A stretch of 64,000 nucleotides of DNA from CAVQYV01 sp963718295 [NCBI: uncultured Methylomirabilota bacterium] (lineage in GTDB: Bacteria > Methylomirabilota > Methylomirabilia > CAVQYV01), in the NCBI GenBank assembly GCA_963718295.1, contig CAVQYV010000004.1, positions 372,001 to 436,000 of the forward strand, in the 5' to 3' direction. The position numbers were made by a program, and so were the translations under genes. The notes under the pieces are model-generated. The model ran no database searches. It was not told the origin of the DNA and saw nothing but the letters and a program-made list of their open reading frames with translations. Of the stretch, positions 27,048 through 35,625 are shown one piece after another (the first letter of the stretch is position 1; the number at the start of each line of letters is the position of its first letter).

Positions 27048-28208
27048 ATGGGAACACATCCAAACCTCTTTCGCACCTCGAGAAGGATTCACACCGGAAT
27101 GGCATGTCTGGAAAGCCTTACGGAGGAAGTCTCACGGGTTTCTCCTTCTCAGATATTTCTGGTCGCAGATCCGGAATTAAAGAAGCTGAGCCTTTTTGAT
27201 CGGGTAGTCGGCTTGCTGAAAAAGTCAGGGTCGGTCGTTGAAGCGTTTGAGGGGATCGACATAGAACCGACGCTGAAGACGCTGGAGAGGTGCCTGGGAG
27301 CGATGGGCAAGAAGAGATTCGATCTGGTGGTCGGTTTGGGAGGGGGCAGCTCCATCGATGTAGCTAAGGTCGCTGCCGTCATGTTGAGCAACGATGGCCC
27401 CTTTCAAGAATACCTGGGAATCGAAAAGATCCCGAAGCCTGGCGCTCCAATGATCATGATTCCTACCACCGCGGGTACGGGAGCCGAGGTCACTCCCAAT
27501 GCCCTCTTCATCGATGAAGAGGAGAAGGTGAAGAAGTCCTTCGTCAGCTCCTACCTGGTTCCGGATGTAGCCATTGTGGATCCCGAGGTTACGGTAACCT
27601 TGCCGCCCGATATCACTGCCTCAACCGGAATGGATGCCTTGACCCATTGCCTGGAATCTTTCATCTCGCTCCGAGCCAACCCCATGAGCGAGCTCTTTTC
27701 CCTGGAAGGGATCCGTCAGATCTCGGGCTCTCTCCGTGAGGCCTATACCAACGGGGCGAATCTTAGAGCGCGGCACGCCATGAGCTTGGGTAGCCTCTGT
27801 GGGGGAATCGCCCTTACAAATGCAGGAACCACTGCCGTCCATGCGCTGGCCTATCCTTTGGGCGGACGTTATGGAATCTCTCACGGCATATCGAATGCCA
27901 TCATGCTCCCCTATGTAATGAAGTATAATTGCTTGAGTGACATGGGAAAATATGTTCAGATCGCCATGGCAATGGGTGAGGATGTCTCCGGCCTCAATCA
28001 GAGGCAGGCCGCTTTTAGGGCTGTCGATGCGATCTTCCAGCTGGCCGAGGACATAAGAATTCCGCTCCAGCTGAAGGAATTAAAGATCTCTGTGGAGGCA
28101 ATTCCAGAAATGGCTGCTGACGCCATGAAATGGGGCCGCCTCCTGACGAACAATCCCCGCCAAATGACGAGGGAAGATGCTGCAGCCATATACTTGGAAG
28201 CGGCGTAG
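27048..28208 (+). CDS. Iron-containing (group III) alcohol dehydrogenase
   Basis: The 386-residue product has the NAD-binding GLGGGSSIDVAKVAAVM (about 99-115), PTTAGTGAEVTPNA and the metal-binding segment TGMDALTHCLESFIS with further His at AVHALAYPLGGRYGISHGISN. These His/Asp positions match the Fe-ADH family (butanol, 1,3-propanediol or hydroxyacid-oxoacid transhydrogenase types). The N-terminal RRIHTGMACLESL corresponds to the family's PxxIxxGxGxxxxL. GGGAGG lies 10 bases before the ATG. The substrate is unknown. It is separate from the DUF362 transcript because of the terminator. Confidence 0.9.
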   Translation: MGTHPNLFRTSRRIHTGMACLESLTEEVSRVSPSQIFLVADPELKKLSLFDRVVGLLKKSGSVVEAFEGIDIEPTLKTLERCLGAMGKKRFDLVVGLGGGSSIDVAKVAAVMLSNDGPFQEYLGIEKIPKPGAPMIMIPTTAGTGAEVTPNALFIDEEEKVKKSFVSSYLVPDVAIVDPEVTVTLPPDITASTGMDALTHCLESFISLRANPMSELFSLEGIRQISGSLREAYTNGANLRARHAMSLGSLCGGIALTNAGTTAVHALAYPLGGRYGISHGISNAIMLPYVMKYNCLSDMGKYVQIAMAMGEDVSGLNQRQAAFRAVDAIFQLAEDIRIPLQLKELKISVEAIPEMAADAMKWGRLLTNNPRQMTREDAAAIYLEAA

Positions 28209-28226
28209 GAGGAACATATCGCGATA

Positions 28227-28260
28227 GGGGAGAGGCTCTTTCCCTTGCCTCTCCCCCTCC
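28227..28260 (+). terminator. Probable terminator after the iron alcohol dehydrogenase
   Basis: GGGGAGAGGC (28227-28236) pairs perfectly with GCCTCTCCCC (28247-28256) across a 10-base pyrimidine-rich loop. The tail is weak (CTCCAGTTTC), so efficiency is doubtful. From 28257 to 28468 I see no gene. Confidence 0.55.
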
Positions 28261-28468
28261 AGTTTCTATGCGCTCATGACCTGACGGATTGAGAGAGAAT
28301 GGCTCCTCGGTTCAAAAGATCCAGGAGGAGATCCCGCGCTGCCTGGAGCCCCCGCCCCTGATTGCACCCCGCACGCTTCCTTCTCTTACCCATCCCAAGC
28401 CGCCTTCATTCAGGCTTTTCCTTCACCCTTCGAGTCCCAGCCGTCATGAATCCCCGGGCGCTTTCTCC

Positions 28469-28497
28469 TTGACAACTCCAAGGCCCGCTGTTATAAG
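28469..28497 (+). promoter_or_regulatory. Sigma-70-type promoter for the SDR gene
   Basis: TTGACA (28469-28474) and TATAAG (28492-28497) are spaced by exactly 17 bases, one of the best consensus matches in the window. Transcription would start near 28504, leaving a leader of about 200 nt before the short-chain dehydrogenase, with AT-rich sequence at its 3' end. Confidence 0.7.
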
Positions 28498-28610
28498 ATT
28501 CGTGCCTCCGGAGAGGGATTGGTGGCGATTGTATAGCGGTTCTTCCCGGAACTCGATCCCCGGGTCCGCTCTGGTTTGCCAGTCGAGTTCACAGGGAAGA
28601 TATCTAATTA

Positions 28611-28631
28611 ATGCAAATACTTGAATTGCAT
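28611..28631. promoter_or_regulatory. Candidate operator: inverted repeat in an AT-rich patch
   Basis: ATGCAA and TTGCAT form a perfect inverted repeat with a 9-base spacer. The region 28595-28692 is markedly AT-rich compared with the GC-rich surroundings. A second short inverted pair (CATTT / AAATG) overlaps the upstream in-frame ATG at 28693. Regulation is inferred only. Confidence 0.4.
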
Positions 28632-28716
28632 ACCTAAAACCGAAATATTAGGATTATTTGATTAATAACTGGAAATGATAGGCATTTCATAAATGACTGG
28701 CATTGGGAGCAGAGAA

Positions 28717-29499
28717 GTGAGATCCACCAACTTCGACTTGAGTGGAAGAGTCGCCATTGTCACCGGAGGAGGAACAGGGATTGGCAAAGGCATGGCGATT
28801 GCATTGGCTCAGAATGGGGCAGATGTGGTCGTTGCCAGCCGAGATTCATCCCATCTCAGGGAGACGGTCCTGCAAATAGAGGGCATGGGCAGGAAAGGGT
28901 TAGGCCTGCAGGCAGATGTGCGTGATGTAGCTCAGATCTCCAAGTTGGTGGAGACCGCAATGGATGCCTTCGGAGGGATTGACATTCTGGTGGCCAATGC
29001 GGGCGTGAACCGACGGATTCTTGCGGCAGATATCACCGAGGAAGACTGGCACTACATCGTAGATACAAATCTCAAAGGGACTTTCTTCAGTTGCCAGGCG
29101 GTCGCCAGACACATGATCCCTCGAAAGAAGGGAAAGATCATTACGATCGGGTCATTGACTTCCTTTATGGGATATCCAATGGTTGGCCCTTATGCAGCCA
29201 GCAGGGGTGGAATCGTGCAGCTGACGAAAGTGATGGCAGTGGAGTGGGCCCCCTACCATATCAATGTGAATACGATCTCTCCGGGGTGGTATAAGACCCC
29301 ACTGACAGGTGCGGTCTTTGAAGACCCAGATTGGGTACAAAGGACCTGTAATCGGATTCCCCTGGGAAGGACGGGTACACCTGAAGACCTAGGGGGAGCT
29401 GTAGTATTTCTGGCCTCGGATGCCTCCGACTATATCACGGGGGAAATGATCTTTGTCGATGGGGGGCTGAAGGCGGGTTATGACCTCTGGAAGTACTGA
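28717..29499 (+). CDS. Short-chain dehydrogenase/reductase (SDR)
   Basis: This is a classical SDR oxidoreductase. It shows the NAD(P) motif VTGGGTGIGKGMAIAL, DILVANAGVN, a catalytic Ser in IGSLTSFMG, the YAASRGGIVQLTK active-site Tyr-x3-x-type segment (YxxSR in place of YxxxK), and a C-terminal GEMIFVDGGLKAGY. The lysine of YxxxK is replaced by glycine in the run YAASRGG, which is unusual, so activity needs caution. GTG 28717 is chosen because GGGAG lies 7 bases upstream; the ATG at 28693 adds eight residues but has no ribosome site. It resembles gluconate 5-dehydrogenase or 3-oxoacyl reductase types. Confidence 0.88.
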   Translation: MRSTNFDLSGRVAIVTGGGTGIGKGMAIALAQNGADVVVASRDSSHLRETVLQIEGMGRKGLGLQADVRDVAQISKLVETAMDAFGGIDILVANAGVNRRILAADITEEDWHYIVDTNLKGTFFSCQAVARHMIPRKKGKIITIGSLTSFMGYPMVGPYAASRGGIVQLTKVMAVEWAPYHINVNTISPGWYKTPLTGAVFEDPDWVQRTCNRIPLGRTGTPEDLGGAVVFLASDASDYITGEMIFVDGGLKAGYDLWKY

Positions 29500-29640
29500 G
29501 GAAGCCGAGGAGCCCAATCGAAGATACCAGGCGAAGGGAAAGAAACAAGAAGAGCAGGGACTTCTTACGTTCGAGGACCCCTCCCCGGTTTGCTGGGCAG
29601 AGCTTTCAAACCTGCACCACCTGATCACCGGAGGAAGCTG

Positions 29641-29922
29641 ATGGCAAGGGGACAAGAGTCAGATACCCAGGTCCAGGATTTCGGGTTTTCTAGCGTGATC
29701 CTCATGTTTCGAACCTCCGGCCTGATTGGCTTGGGGGAGATACCGGACCCCCTTGCTGAGGAGGCCAAGAAGGATCTGACTCAGGTCAAGCACAGCATCT
29801 TCCTCCTGGAGGTGCTGAAAGAGAAGACCAAGGGAAATCTGACCTCCAACGAAGAAGAGATCCTGGATGCTGTCTTATATGAGCTTCGAACGAAGTATCT
29901 TCAGGAGATCAAGGATCGTTGA
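29641..29922 (+). CDS. DUF1844 small protein
   Basis: The 93-residue protein is acidic at its N-terminus. It contains the DUF1844 core: FSSVILMFRTSGLIGLGEIP, then EEAKKDLTQVKHSIFLLEVL and LTSNEEEILDAVLYELRTKY. The family is common in Acidobacteria and Desulfobacterota-like bacteria and has no known function. Start ATG 29641 follows GGAGGAAGCTG, and an upstream in-frame start at 29590 lacks a site. It overlaps the next gene's probable start by 4 bases. Confidence 0.85.
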   Translation: MARGQESDTQVQDFGFSSVILMFRTSGLIGLGEIPDPLAEEAKKDLTQVKHSIFLLEVLKEKTKGNLTSNEEEILDAVLYELRTKYLQEIKDR

Positions 29923-32126
29923 TCCCATATTCTATGGTAGGGGAAGGCCCCAGCATATTGGGTCCATGTAACGTGCCCGAGTCATGTCGATGCAGGACTC
30001 GTAAACTCCATTTCTGGCCTCTCTTCTCCTTTTTCCTTTGTCTAACCTCTCTGCCTTACAGGAGCAGTGAGGCATTTGGAGATTACGAATTTCACAGGAT
30101 CCAGGCCGCCCAGGAGCTGAGGGGGGAGGTTCTTGAGTTTTCCCAGGAAATAAAAGGATTGGGGAAGGAAGGGAAGGAGTCAGGGCTGGAAGAGAGGGCA
30201 GAAAAGGCCATTGTCCTCCGGAAAAGCAGCCTGATGAACAATCCCTTTTACCACTTGATAGCGGGAGAAATCTACAGTCGAGGCAATGAAAATGAAAACG
30301 AGAAGGCGGCAGGTGAGTGGAACAAAGCCCGCGCACTCGCCGGCGAGGACGTCTTTCTACATTGGCTGCTGGTCAAGGAACTTTGCCACAATGGGCGACA
30401 TGAGGAGGTAAAGACTGGGATCCAGGAAATCTTGAGGGCTTTTGAGCGAACCGGACCCAAGAGGCTTCCCTTTTTGGCATCCGAGTCACTCCGCCTGGCA
30501 GAGCAGTTGCGAGGTCGCCACCTGCCAAGGCTTGCCCTTGACCTCACCGACGTTGCCCTTTCGCTGGATCCCCGATCCCCGGAGCCCCATTTTCTAAGGG
30601 CCTCCTTAATTTGGCAAGAAGAGAAATGGGGCATGAAGAGGATTTCGAGGGAGATGGTTTCCGGCTCTCTAAAAATGGTGAGGGAAGATATGGGCCTTCG
30701 TAGCCTGTCCGCCAACATACTGTCTGCCTCGGTCTGGACCTATTTCATCCTTCTCCTCATGTTCGGAATGGTACTTTTTTTTAAATATGAGTCCCTTGTG
30801 CGCCACGAGTTAATGGAAAGTCTGAAGATTTATTTGAGCCTTCGGATCGGGAGCCTCCTCCTCTGTCTTTTCTACTTGATCCCCCTTTTCCTTTTCTTGG
30901 GGTGGATTTGGCTGGCTTTTTTCTGGATCTTTCTCATATTTCCCTTTTGCATGTGGAAGGAAAAGGCAGCCTTGACTCTGCTGATCGTCGTACTCTGCGC
31001 TCTACCCCTTTTCTATCGATATTCGGCCTGCCTGCAGATCGCCAGAGATGACCCTTGGACAAGGGCAGCGATGGAAATAGAGGACGGCCGAGCTGGCGAG
31101 GGGGCGTCGAGCTTTCTTACACAATTCGCCGCGAGCCACCCCGAAGATCCATTCTCCCATTTTTATCTGGGCCTCCTTTTCAAGGGGAATGGAGAATGGA
31201 ATCAGGCCGAAAAGGAATTTCAGGTCTGCCTTCAACGCCTCCCTGATTGGGCCATCGCCCATAACAATTTAGGGAACATCTATTTCGTAGAGAAGAGATA
31301 CGACGAAGCGGAAAAGGAATATAAGTCAGCCATAAAGGATGATCCGGATGTAGCCTCCACCCACGCAAATCTGGGGCTGCTTTATGGCTTCTATCCACGT
31401 CGCCTCCGGCTCGAGGAGTCTCGATCCGAATTCGAGAAGGCAGAGAAATTGGATCCGGGCATTACGCCGAGAATGGAATCCCTGGATCTGGCTTCGATTG
31501 GACGATACCTATTCTACCAGGGTTTGCCAAGGGAGGAATTTTGGGGGAGAATCCGGTCCTCTTCCCGGGAGAGTGGCCTTTTGGCCGAGTCGCTCTGGGG
31601 AGAAAGGATCAGGTTCCTTTCCCTTGATTCTCTGATATACTTTCCCCTCTTGCTGCTCTCCTTGGTCTGGATATCTTGGGGAGTTCGAGGACGGGGGCCA
31701 AATCCCAGGTTCTGCCTGGGGTGTGGCAAGGAATTCTGCAAGCTTTGTGATGGAGGATCCGCCAGAGGTGCCCTCTGCAGGTCTTGTGAAGCAATCCTTC
31801 ACTCGCGCGAGGCCATGAGCCCTCAAGTTCGCACGGAGAGATTGATAGAAAAGGAGCGCCGTGAGGAGAAGAGAAAGGCATGGGTGCGCATCCTCTCGCT
31901 TCTCCCGGGCGCGACCTGCTTCTATTTGGGGAAGGTCGGCTCAGGGCTGACCCTTTCGACGGCTTTCTTCTTTTTGCTGTTTCTGTGGACGGGCTGGTCG
32001 GAGATTGTTCCGACTGCCGATCCGTTCTCGCGATATTTCCCGCTCACGAAGGCGACTATCTTCTTGGCCTCGTTGCTTCTCCTCTACGGCAGTTCGATCC
32101 GTCGGGGCCTCAGATGGTCCTCTTGA
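29919..32126 (+). CDS. Large TPR membrane protein with C-terminal zinc ribbon
   Basis: The product has up to 735 residues. It has a hydrophobic N-terminal segment (FWPLFSFFLCLTSL), an alpha-helical periplasmic part, and a cluster of membrane helices in the middle (SVWTYFILLLMFGMVLFF, then LLLCLFYLIPLFLFLGW). TPR repeats follow (PFSHFYLGLLFKGNGEWNQA, AIAHNNLGNIYFVEKRYDEA, ASTHANLGLLYGFYPRRLRL). Near residues 587-611 there is a cysteine ribbon of three CxxC pairs, then two or three more helices. It probably has a scaffold role. The TTG start at 29919 is doubtful; ATG 29934 is the alternative. Confidence 0.7.
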   Translation: MIPYSMVGEGPSILGPCNVPESCRCRTRKLHFWPLFSFFLCLTSLPYRSSEAFGDYEFHRIQAAQELRGEVLEFSQEIKGLGKEGKESGLEERAEKAIVLRKSSLMNNPFYHLIAGEIYSRGNENENEKAAGEWNKARALAGEDVFLHWLLVKELCHNGRHEEVKTGIQEILRAFERTGPKRLPFLASESLRLAEQLRGRHLPRLALDLTDVALSLDPRSPEPHFLRASLIWQEEKWGMKRISREMVSGSLKMVREDMGLRSLSANILSASVWTYFILLLMFGMVLFFKYESLVRHELMESLKIYLSLRIGSLLLCLFYLIPLFLFLGWIWLAFFWIFLIFPFCMWKEKAALTLLIVVLCALPLFYRYSACLQIARDDPWTRAAMEIEDGRAGEGASSFLTQFAASHPEDPFSHFYLGLLFKGNGEWNQAEKEFQVCLQRLPDWAIAHNNLGNIYFVEKRYDEAEKEYKSAIKDDPDVASTHANLGLLYGFYPRRLRLEESRSEFEKAEKLDPGITPRMESLDLASIGRYLFYQGLPREEFWGRIRSSSRESGLLAESLWGERIRFLSLDSLIYFPLLLLSLVWISWGVRGRGPNPRFCLGCGKEFCKLCDGGSARGALCRSCEAILHSREAMSPQVRTERLIEKERREEKRKAWVRILSLLPGATCFYLGKVGSGLTLSTAFFFLLFLWTGWSEIVPTADPFSRYFPLTKATIFLASLLLLYGSSIRRGLRWSS

Positions 32127-32135
32127 GAGGAAGTC

Positions 32136-33185
32136 ATGTCAGTTGAAGGGACTTTCAAGGACTCTCCCATTTCCGATATCCTCCAATGGATCGATTCGGC
32201 GCGGAAAACGGGAATCCTATTCCTGGAGTCTGGGAAGCAGGAAATCAAGATCTTCTTTTCCGGGGGAAAGGTGCTGTGGGCTGAGGACAATGTCCGCAAT
32301 CCAGAGATGAGGCTGGGGATCATCCTGACGGAAACCGGGAAAATCGATCAGAGTCAGCTGAATGAAGCCTTAGCCCGCCAGAAGAAGACTGAGCAGTTGC
32401 TGGGGGTCGTTCTGCTGGAAATGGGATACCTCAAGGGATTGGAGTTAGAGAGGGCAATGCAGCGCCAGGTCATCGAGACTGCATCCTCCGTGCTTCAATG
32501 GAATGACGGGCGATACCGATTCTCCTCGCATAGGGACTTGAACATCGACGAGCGCCTGGTGGAGCCAATTTCCGTCCCGGTTCTCCTTTCGGACGGGATA
32601 GGCCTGGGGGAACGGCGGGAATCGATCGAGGAGGAGATCCCCTCGCTGGGAAATCCTCTGGAGAGGAGTCCGGGAGACGAGGTTGAAAAGGAACGCTTGG
32701 CCGAGTGGGTTCCCGAGGGGTCCTCTTGGGGGAAGGGATCTTCATGGGAAGTCCACGAGGGGAAGCCTATTGTCTCTCCCTCACAAGGAGGATCGCCCAA
32801 AATCGTCCCTATCGGGGTGTCCGCGATTGTTCTCCTATTGATCCTCTTTCAAGTGGTAATCCTCCGCTCAGACGTCCGGGTCCTTATTCCTTTATCCCTC
32901 TCCGGCGAGAATAAAGTGGCCTTGGCCAAGGCCTACCAGGCCAAGTTTGAGGTCGAGGGATGGAGTGAGGCCGTCCGCCATTTCTATGCCCAGCAGGGTG
33001 TTTTGCCCAGGTCTCTGGAGGAGTTGAAAGCGAGGGAGAAAGGGATGGGTTTAAGGGAGCGGGACCCCTGGGGGAGGACCTACCGGTATCAATCCGAAGA
33101 CAGGACATTTCGCATCGTTAGCTTGGGGGCGGACGCACTCAAGGGAACGGCCGATGATATACAAGGAGGCGAGCCCTCCCAATGA
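32136..33185 (+). CDS. PATAN (DUF4388) domain protein with GspG-like C-terminus
   Basis: Residues 1-130 form a PATAN/DUF4388 domain (GTFKDSPISDILQWIDSARK, FSGGKVLWAEDN, ILTETGKIDQSQLNEAL, YLKGLELERAMQRQ). This type occurs next to regulators of motility and type IV pili. A linker and one transmembrane helix (IGVSAIVLLLILFQVVIL, about 227-244) follow. The C-terminus ends in a segment like the type II secretion pseudopilin GspG (DPWGRTYRYQ, FRIVSLGADALKGTADDI). The reverse of normal pilin topology makes it unusual. It follows the TPR gene by 10 bases. Confidence 0.7.
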   Translation: MSVEGTFKDSPISDILQWIDSARKTGILFLESGKQEIKIFFSGGKVLWAEDNVRNPEMRLGIILTETGKIDQSQLNEALARQKKTEQLLGVVLLEMGYLKGLELERAMQRQVIETASSVLQWNDGRYRFSSHRDLNIDERLVEPISVPVLLSDGIGLGERRESIEEEIPSLGNPLERSPGDEVEKERLAEWVPEGSSWGKGSSWEVHEGKPIVSPSQGGSPKIVPIGVSAIVLLLILFQVVILRSDVRVLIPLSLSGENKVALAKAYQAKFEVEGWSEAVRHFYAQQGVLPRSLEELKAREKGMGLRERDPWGRTYRYQSEDRTFRIVSLGADALKGTADDIQGGEPSQ

Positions 33186-33257
33186 CCTCGATGATCAATA
33201 TAGGAATCGTTTCCGGATCTTGGAGGGAAATCATTTCCGGGTGGAGCCTGAAACAAA

Positions 33258-34124
33258 ATGAAGGGTGAATTCCGACCATCGCCTTTCTTCTATGAGGAGA
33301 TCACCGATGAGGCCTTTACCTCGTACATCCAGAGGATTACCACTTCCTCATTATTGAGCAAAGAGGATGAACTGATCCTGGCGGAGCGGATCCAGAAGGG
33401 GGACGAGAAGGCCGTCAAAACCCTGGTTGAGTCCAACCTGAGGTTCGTGGTCAAGGTTGCTTTCCGCTACCGAGGCTGCGGTCTTTCTCTCCTGGATCTC
33501 ATCAACGAAGGCAATATAGGGTTATTGGAGGCGGCCAAGCGCTATTCTGCCAGTTTCGGGGTCAAATTCATTACCTACGCGGTGTGGTGGATCCGCCAGG
33601 CCATGCTCCAGGCTCTGGCGAACAACATGAGCGTCGTCCACTTGCCTCTCCGGAAGCTGCGAAGTTCTTTTCACGCGGGGGAAATCCGCGAGGATGCTAT
33701 GAGGAGGAGGGAACAGGGGGCGAGCGAGGAGGATTTGGCGAGAGAGTTGGATCTGCAACCAGACGAGTTAGAGGAGATCTTGCAGGAACCGCGTCGGTCA
33801 TGGGTAAATTCCTCCCTGGAGAGTGAGGAGCGATCCCACCCTCTTGAACTGGCTAACTCCCAAGCGCTTCCTGGAGCTGAAGAAGTGCTGATCCAGAAGT
33901 CCTTCCGGCGGGAGATCGAAGAGATCCTAAATCGGTTGAAGCCCAGAGAACGTCGAGTGATAGAGCTTCGCTACGGTTTGGGCTCGGAGGGGCCTCTCAC
34001 ACTGGAGGAGATCGGAAAGCGGATGAGGCTGAGCCGGGAGAGGGTTCGTCAAATCGAAGAGGGTGCCAAGAGTCGACTCCGAGTTTTTGCCAAGTCCCGG
34101 AGGCTTCAGGATTTCCTGAACTGA
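33258..34124 (+). CDS. Sigma-70 family RNA polymerase sigma factor
   Basis: The 288-residue product contains region 1.2/2 (LLSKEDELILAERIQKGDEK, LVESNLRFVVKVAFRYRGCG, LLDLINEGNIGLLEAAKRY, FITYAVWWIRQAMLQAL), a region 3 helix set and region 4 (LKPRERRVIELRYGL, LTLEEIGKRMRLSRERVRQI). There is no region 1.1, so it is a group 2 or RpoH-like alternative factor rather than the main RpoD. Which genes it directs cannot be read here. The flanking genes concern membrane and cytochrome functions. Confidence 0.92.
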   Translation: MKGEFRPSPFFYEEITDEAFTSYIQRITTSSLLSKEDELILAERIQKGDEKAVKTLVESNLRFVVKVAFRYRGCGLSLLDLINEGNIGLLEAAKRYSASFGVKFITYAVWWIRQAMLQALANNMSVVHLPLRKLRSSFHAGEIREDAMRRREQGASEEDLARELDLQPDELEEILQEPRRSWVNSSLESEERSHPLELANSQALPGAEEVLIQKSFRREIEEILNRLKPRERRVIELRYGLGSEGPLTLEEIGKRMRLSRERVRQIEEGAKSRLRVFAKSRRLQDFLN

Positions 34125-34191
34125 CCTCTATCAGGGGAAGGTCCTCATCTGGTTTTGTGATTGATTTGACATATTCGGAAAAGGAGAGAAA

Positions 34192-35588
34192 TTGAAGAAG
34201 GCGTGGAGGGGGTTAGGCCAGGTCAAATTGACCCTGGCTCTTTTTCTGTTTCTGGCTGTCAGCTCGATCATAGGAACGGTGGTCCCTCAAGGAGGCGATC
34301 CTGCATCCCACCTGCAAAATTACGGGGAATCGATCTTCAGATGGCTGAATCTCCTGGGGTTGCTTGACCTCTTTCACTCATGGTGGTTCATCTTCATTCT
34401 ATCACTCCTCTGTCTGAATTTGGTGGCGTGTTCCATCCAAAGGCTTCCCTCGCTGGTTAGGCCCATGAGTTCCCTTCCCATGCCGAGCGTCCAAGAGGGG
34501 GAGAAGGCCGATGCCTTCAGGCGTTCTTGGTCCGGCTTGCAGGGGGATCCCCGAGTCCAGATTGAGGAATTCCTGAGGCAAAGGGGATATGCAATTCGCG
34601 CTGTAGGGGAGTCTCCTCCGGGTCAGATATTCGCCTCCAAAGGGCGATGGTCCAGGATTGGACCATACGTGGTCCATTTGAGCGTCCTCATCATCCTTCT
34701 CGGGGCCACCATCGGGTCCCTGTTCGGGTTTCGAGGCTATGTCAACATCTTGGAGGGGGAGACGATCGACTCCTTTCAACTGCAAAATAGAAAGGGCGCG
34801 GACAAACTGGGCTTCAGCCTTCGGTGCGATGACTTTGAGGCAACCTATTATGAGGGTACCGGCAGGCCCAAAGACTACCGGAGCGATCTCACGGTGATTG
34901 AGGGAGGCAGGGAGGTTATGAAGAAGGTGGTAAGGGTGAACGAGCCCCTGATTTATAAGGGTATCTCTTTCTACCAATCCAGCTTCGGCAGCAGTGGGGA
35001 GGTCAAGTCGGTGACCCTTCTCCTAGAGAATACCCCCCCCGGGGAAGAATCCCTGAGATTCAAGGTTCCTATGGGAAAGCCGTATCCGCTGGCGGGGACG
35101 GGCTGGTCGGTGCAGATGCTGCGATTCCTCCCGGATTTCGCCTTAGATGAGCATCTCTCCCCCTTTTCCCGATCGGAGAAATTCAACAATCCCGCGGCAG
35201 AGGTCGAAATCAGAAAAGGAGACCGGCTAGTGTCCCGCACCTGGGCCTTTGCCAGGTTTAGGGGGTTTCATCCGGGGGGGAAAAGGATCGGCTGCATGTG
35301 GGCATCATTGATTACGAGGTTCCGCAGTATACAGGCCTCCAGGTGGGCTTCGATCCTGGATTGGCCTGGGTCTGGTTCGGTTTCAGCCTAATGCTGATTG
35401 GCCTGACGATCTGCCTCTTCGGGTCCGAGAAAAGGATCTGGATTCAGATAGCGAGAGAGGGGGAAAACAGGAAGGTGCAACTTGCAGGTCAATCGCGGCG
35501 AAGGGAGGAGGCCTTTGCCAGGGAATGGAACGAAATCTCCGCCGGGCTGGATGCGATAGCCATCTCCTGCCTGGATCGGAACGCTTGA
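34192..35588 (+). CDS. resB: Cytochrome c biogenesis protein ResB, frameshifted
   Basis: ResB works with CcsA in system II haem delivery and attachment to apocytochromes at the outer face of the inner membrane. The TTG start at 34192 follows AAAAGGAGAG. The product shows KLTLALFLFLAVSSIIGTVV, FHSWWFIFILSLLCLNLVAC, ASKGRWSRIGPYVVHLSVL with later FYQSSFG. The frame then breaks in the G-run 35274-35280. One extra G restores EKDRLHVGIIDYEVPQYTG, GLAWVWFGFSLMLIGL and a stop at 35586-35588, a 465-residue protein of normal length. As read it ends at 35391 in nonsense. ccsA follows 37 bases later. Confidence 0.88.
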
Positions 35589-35625
35589 TGGAGAGAGATG
35601 GCGATCTTGTAGAAGGAGCGGGAAT

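Noticed and set aside
28289-28624. Plus-strand frame of 111 residues between the alcohol dehydrogenase and SDR
   Set aside because: Pro/Ser-rich composition, overlaps a strong promoter, no ribosome site.
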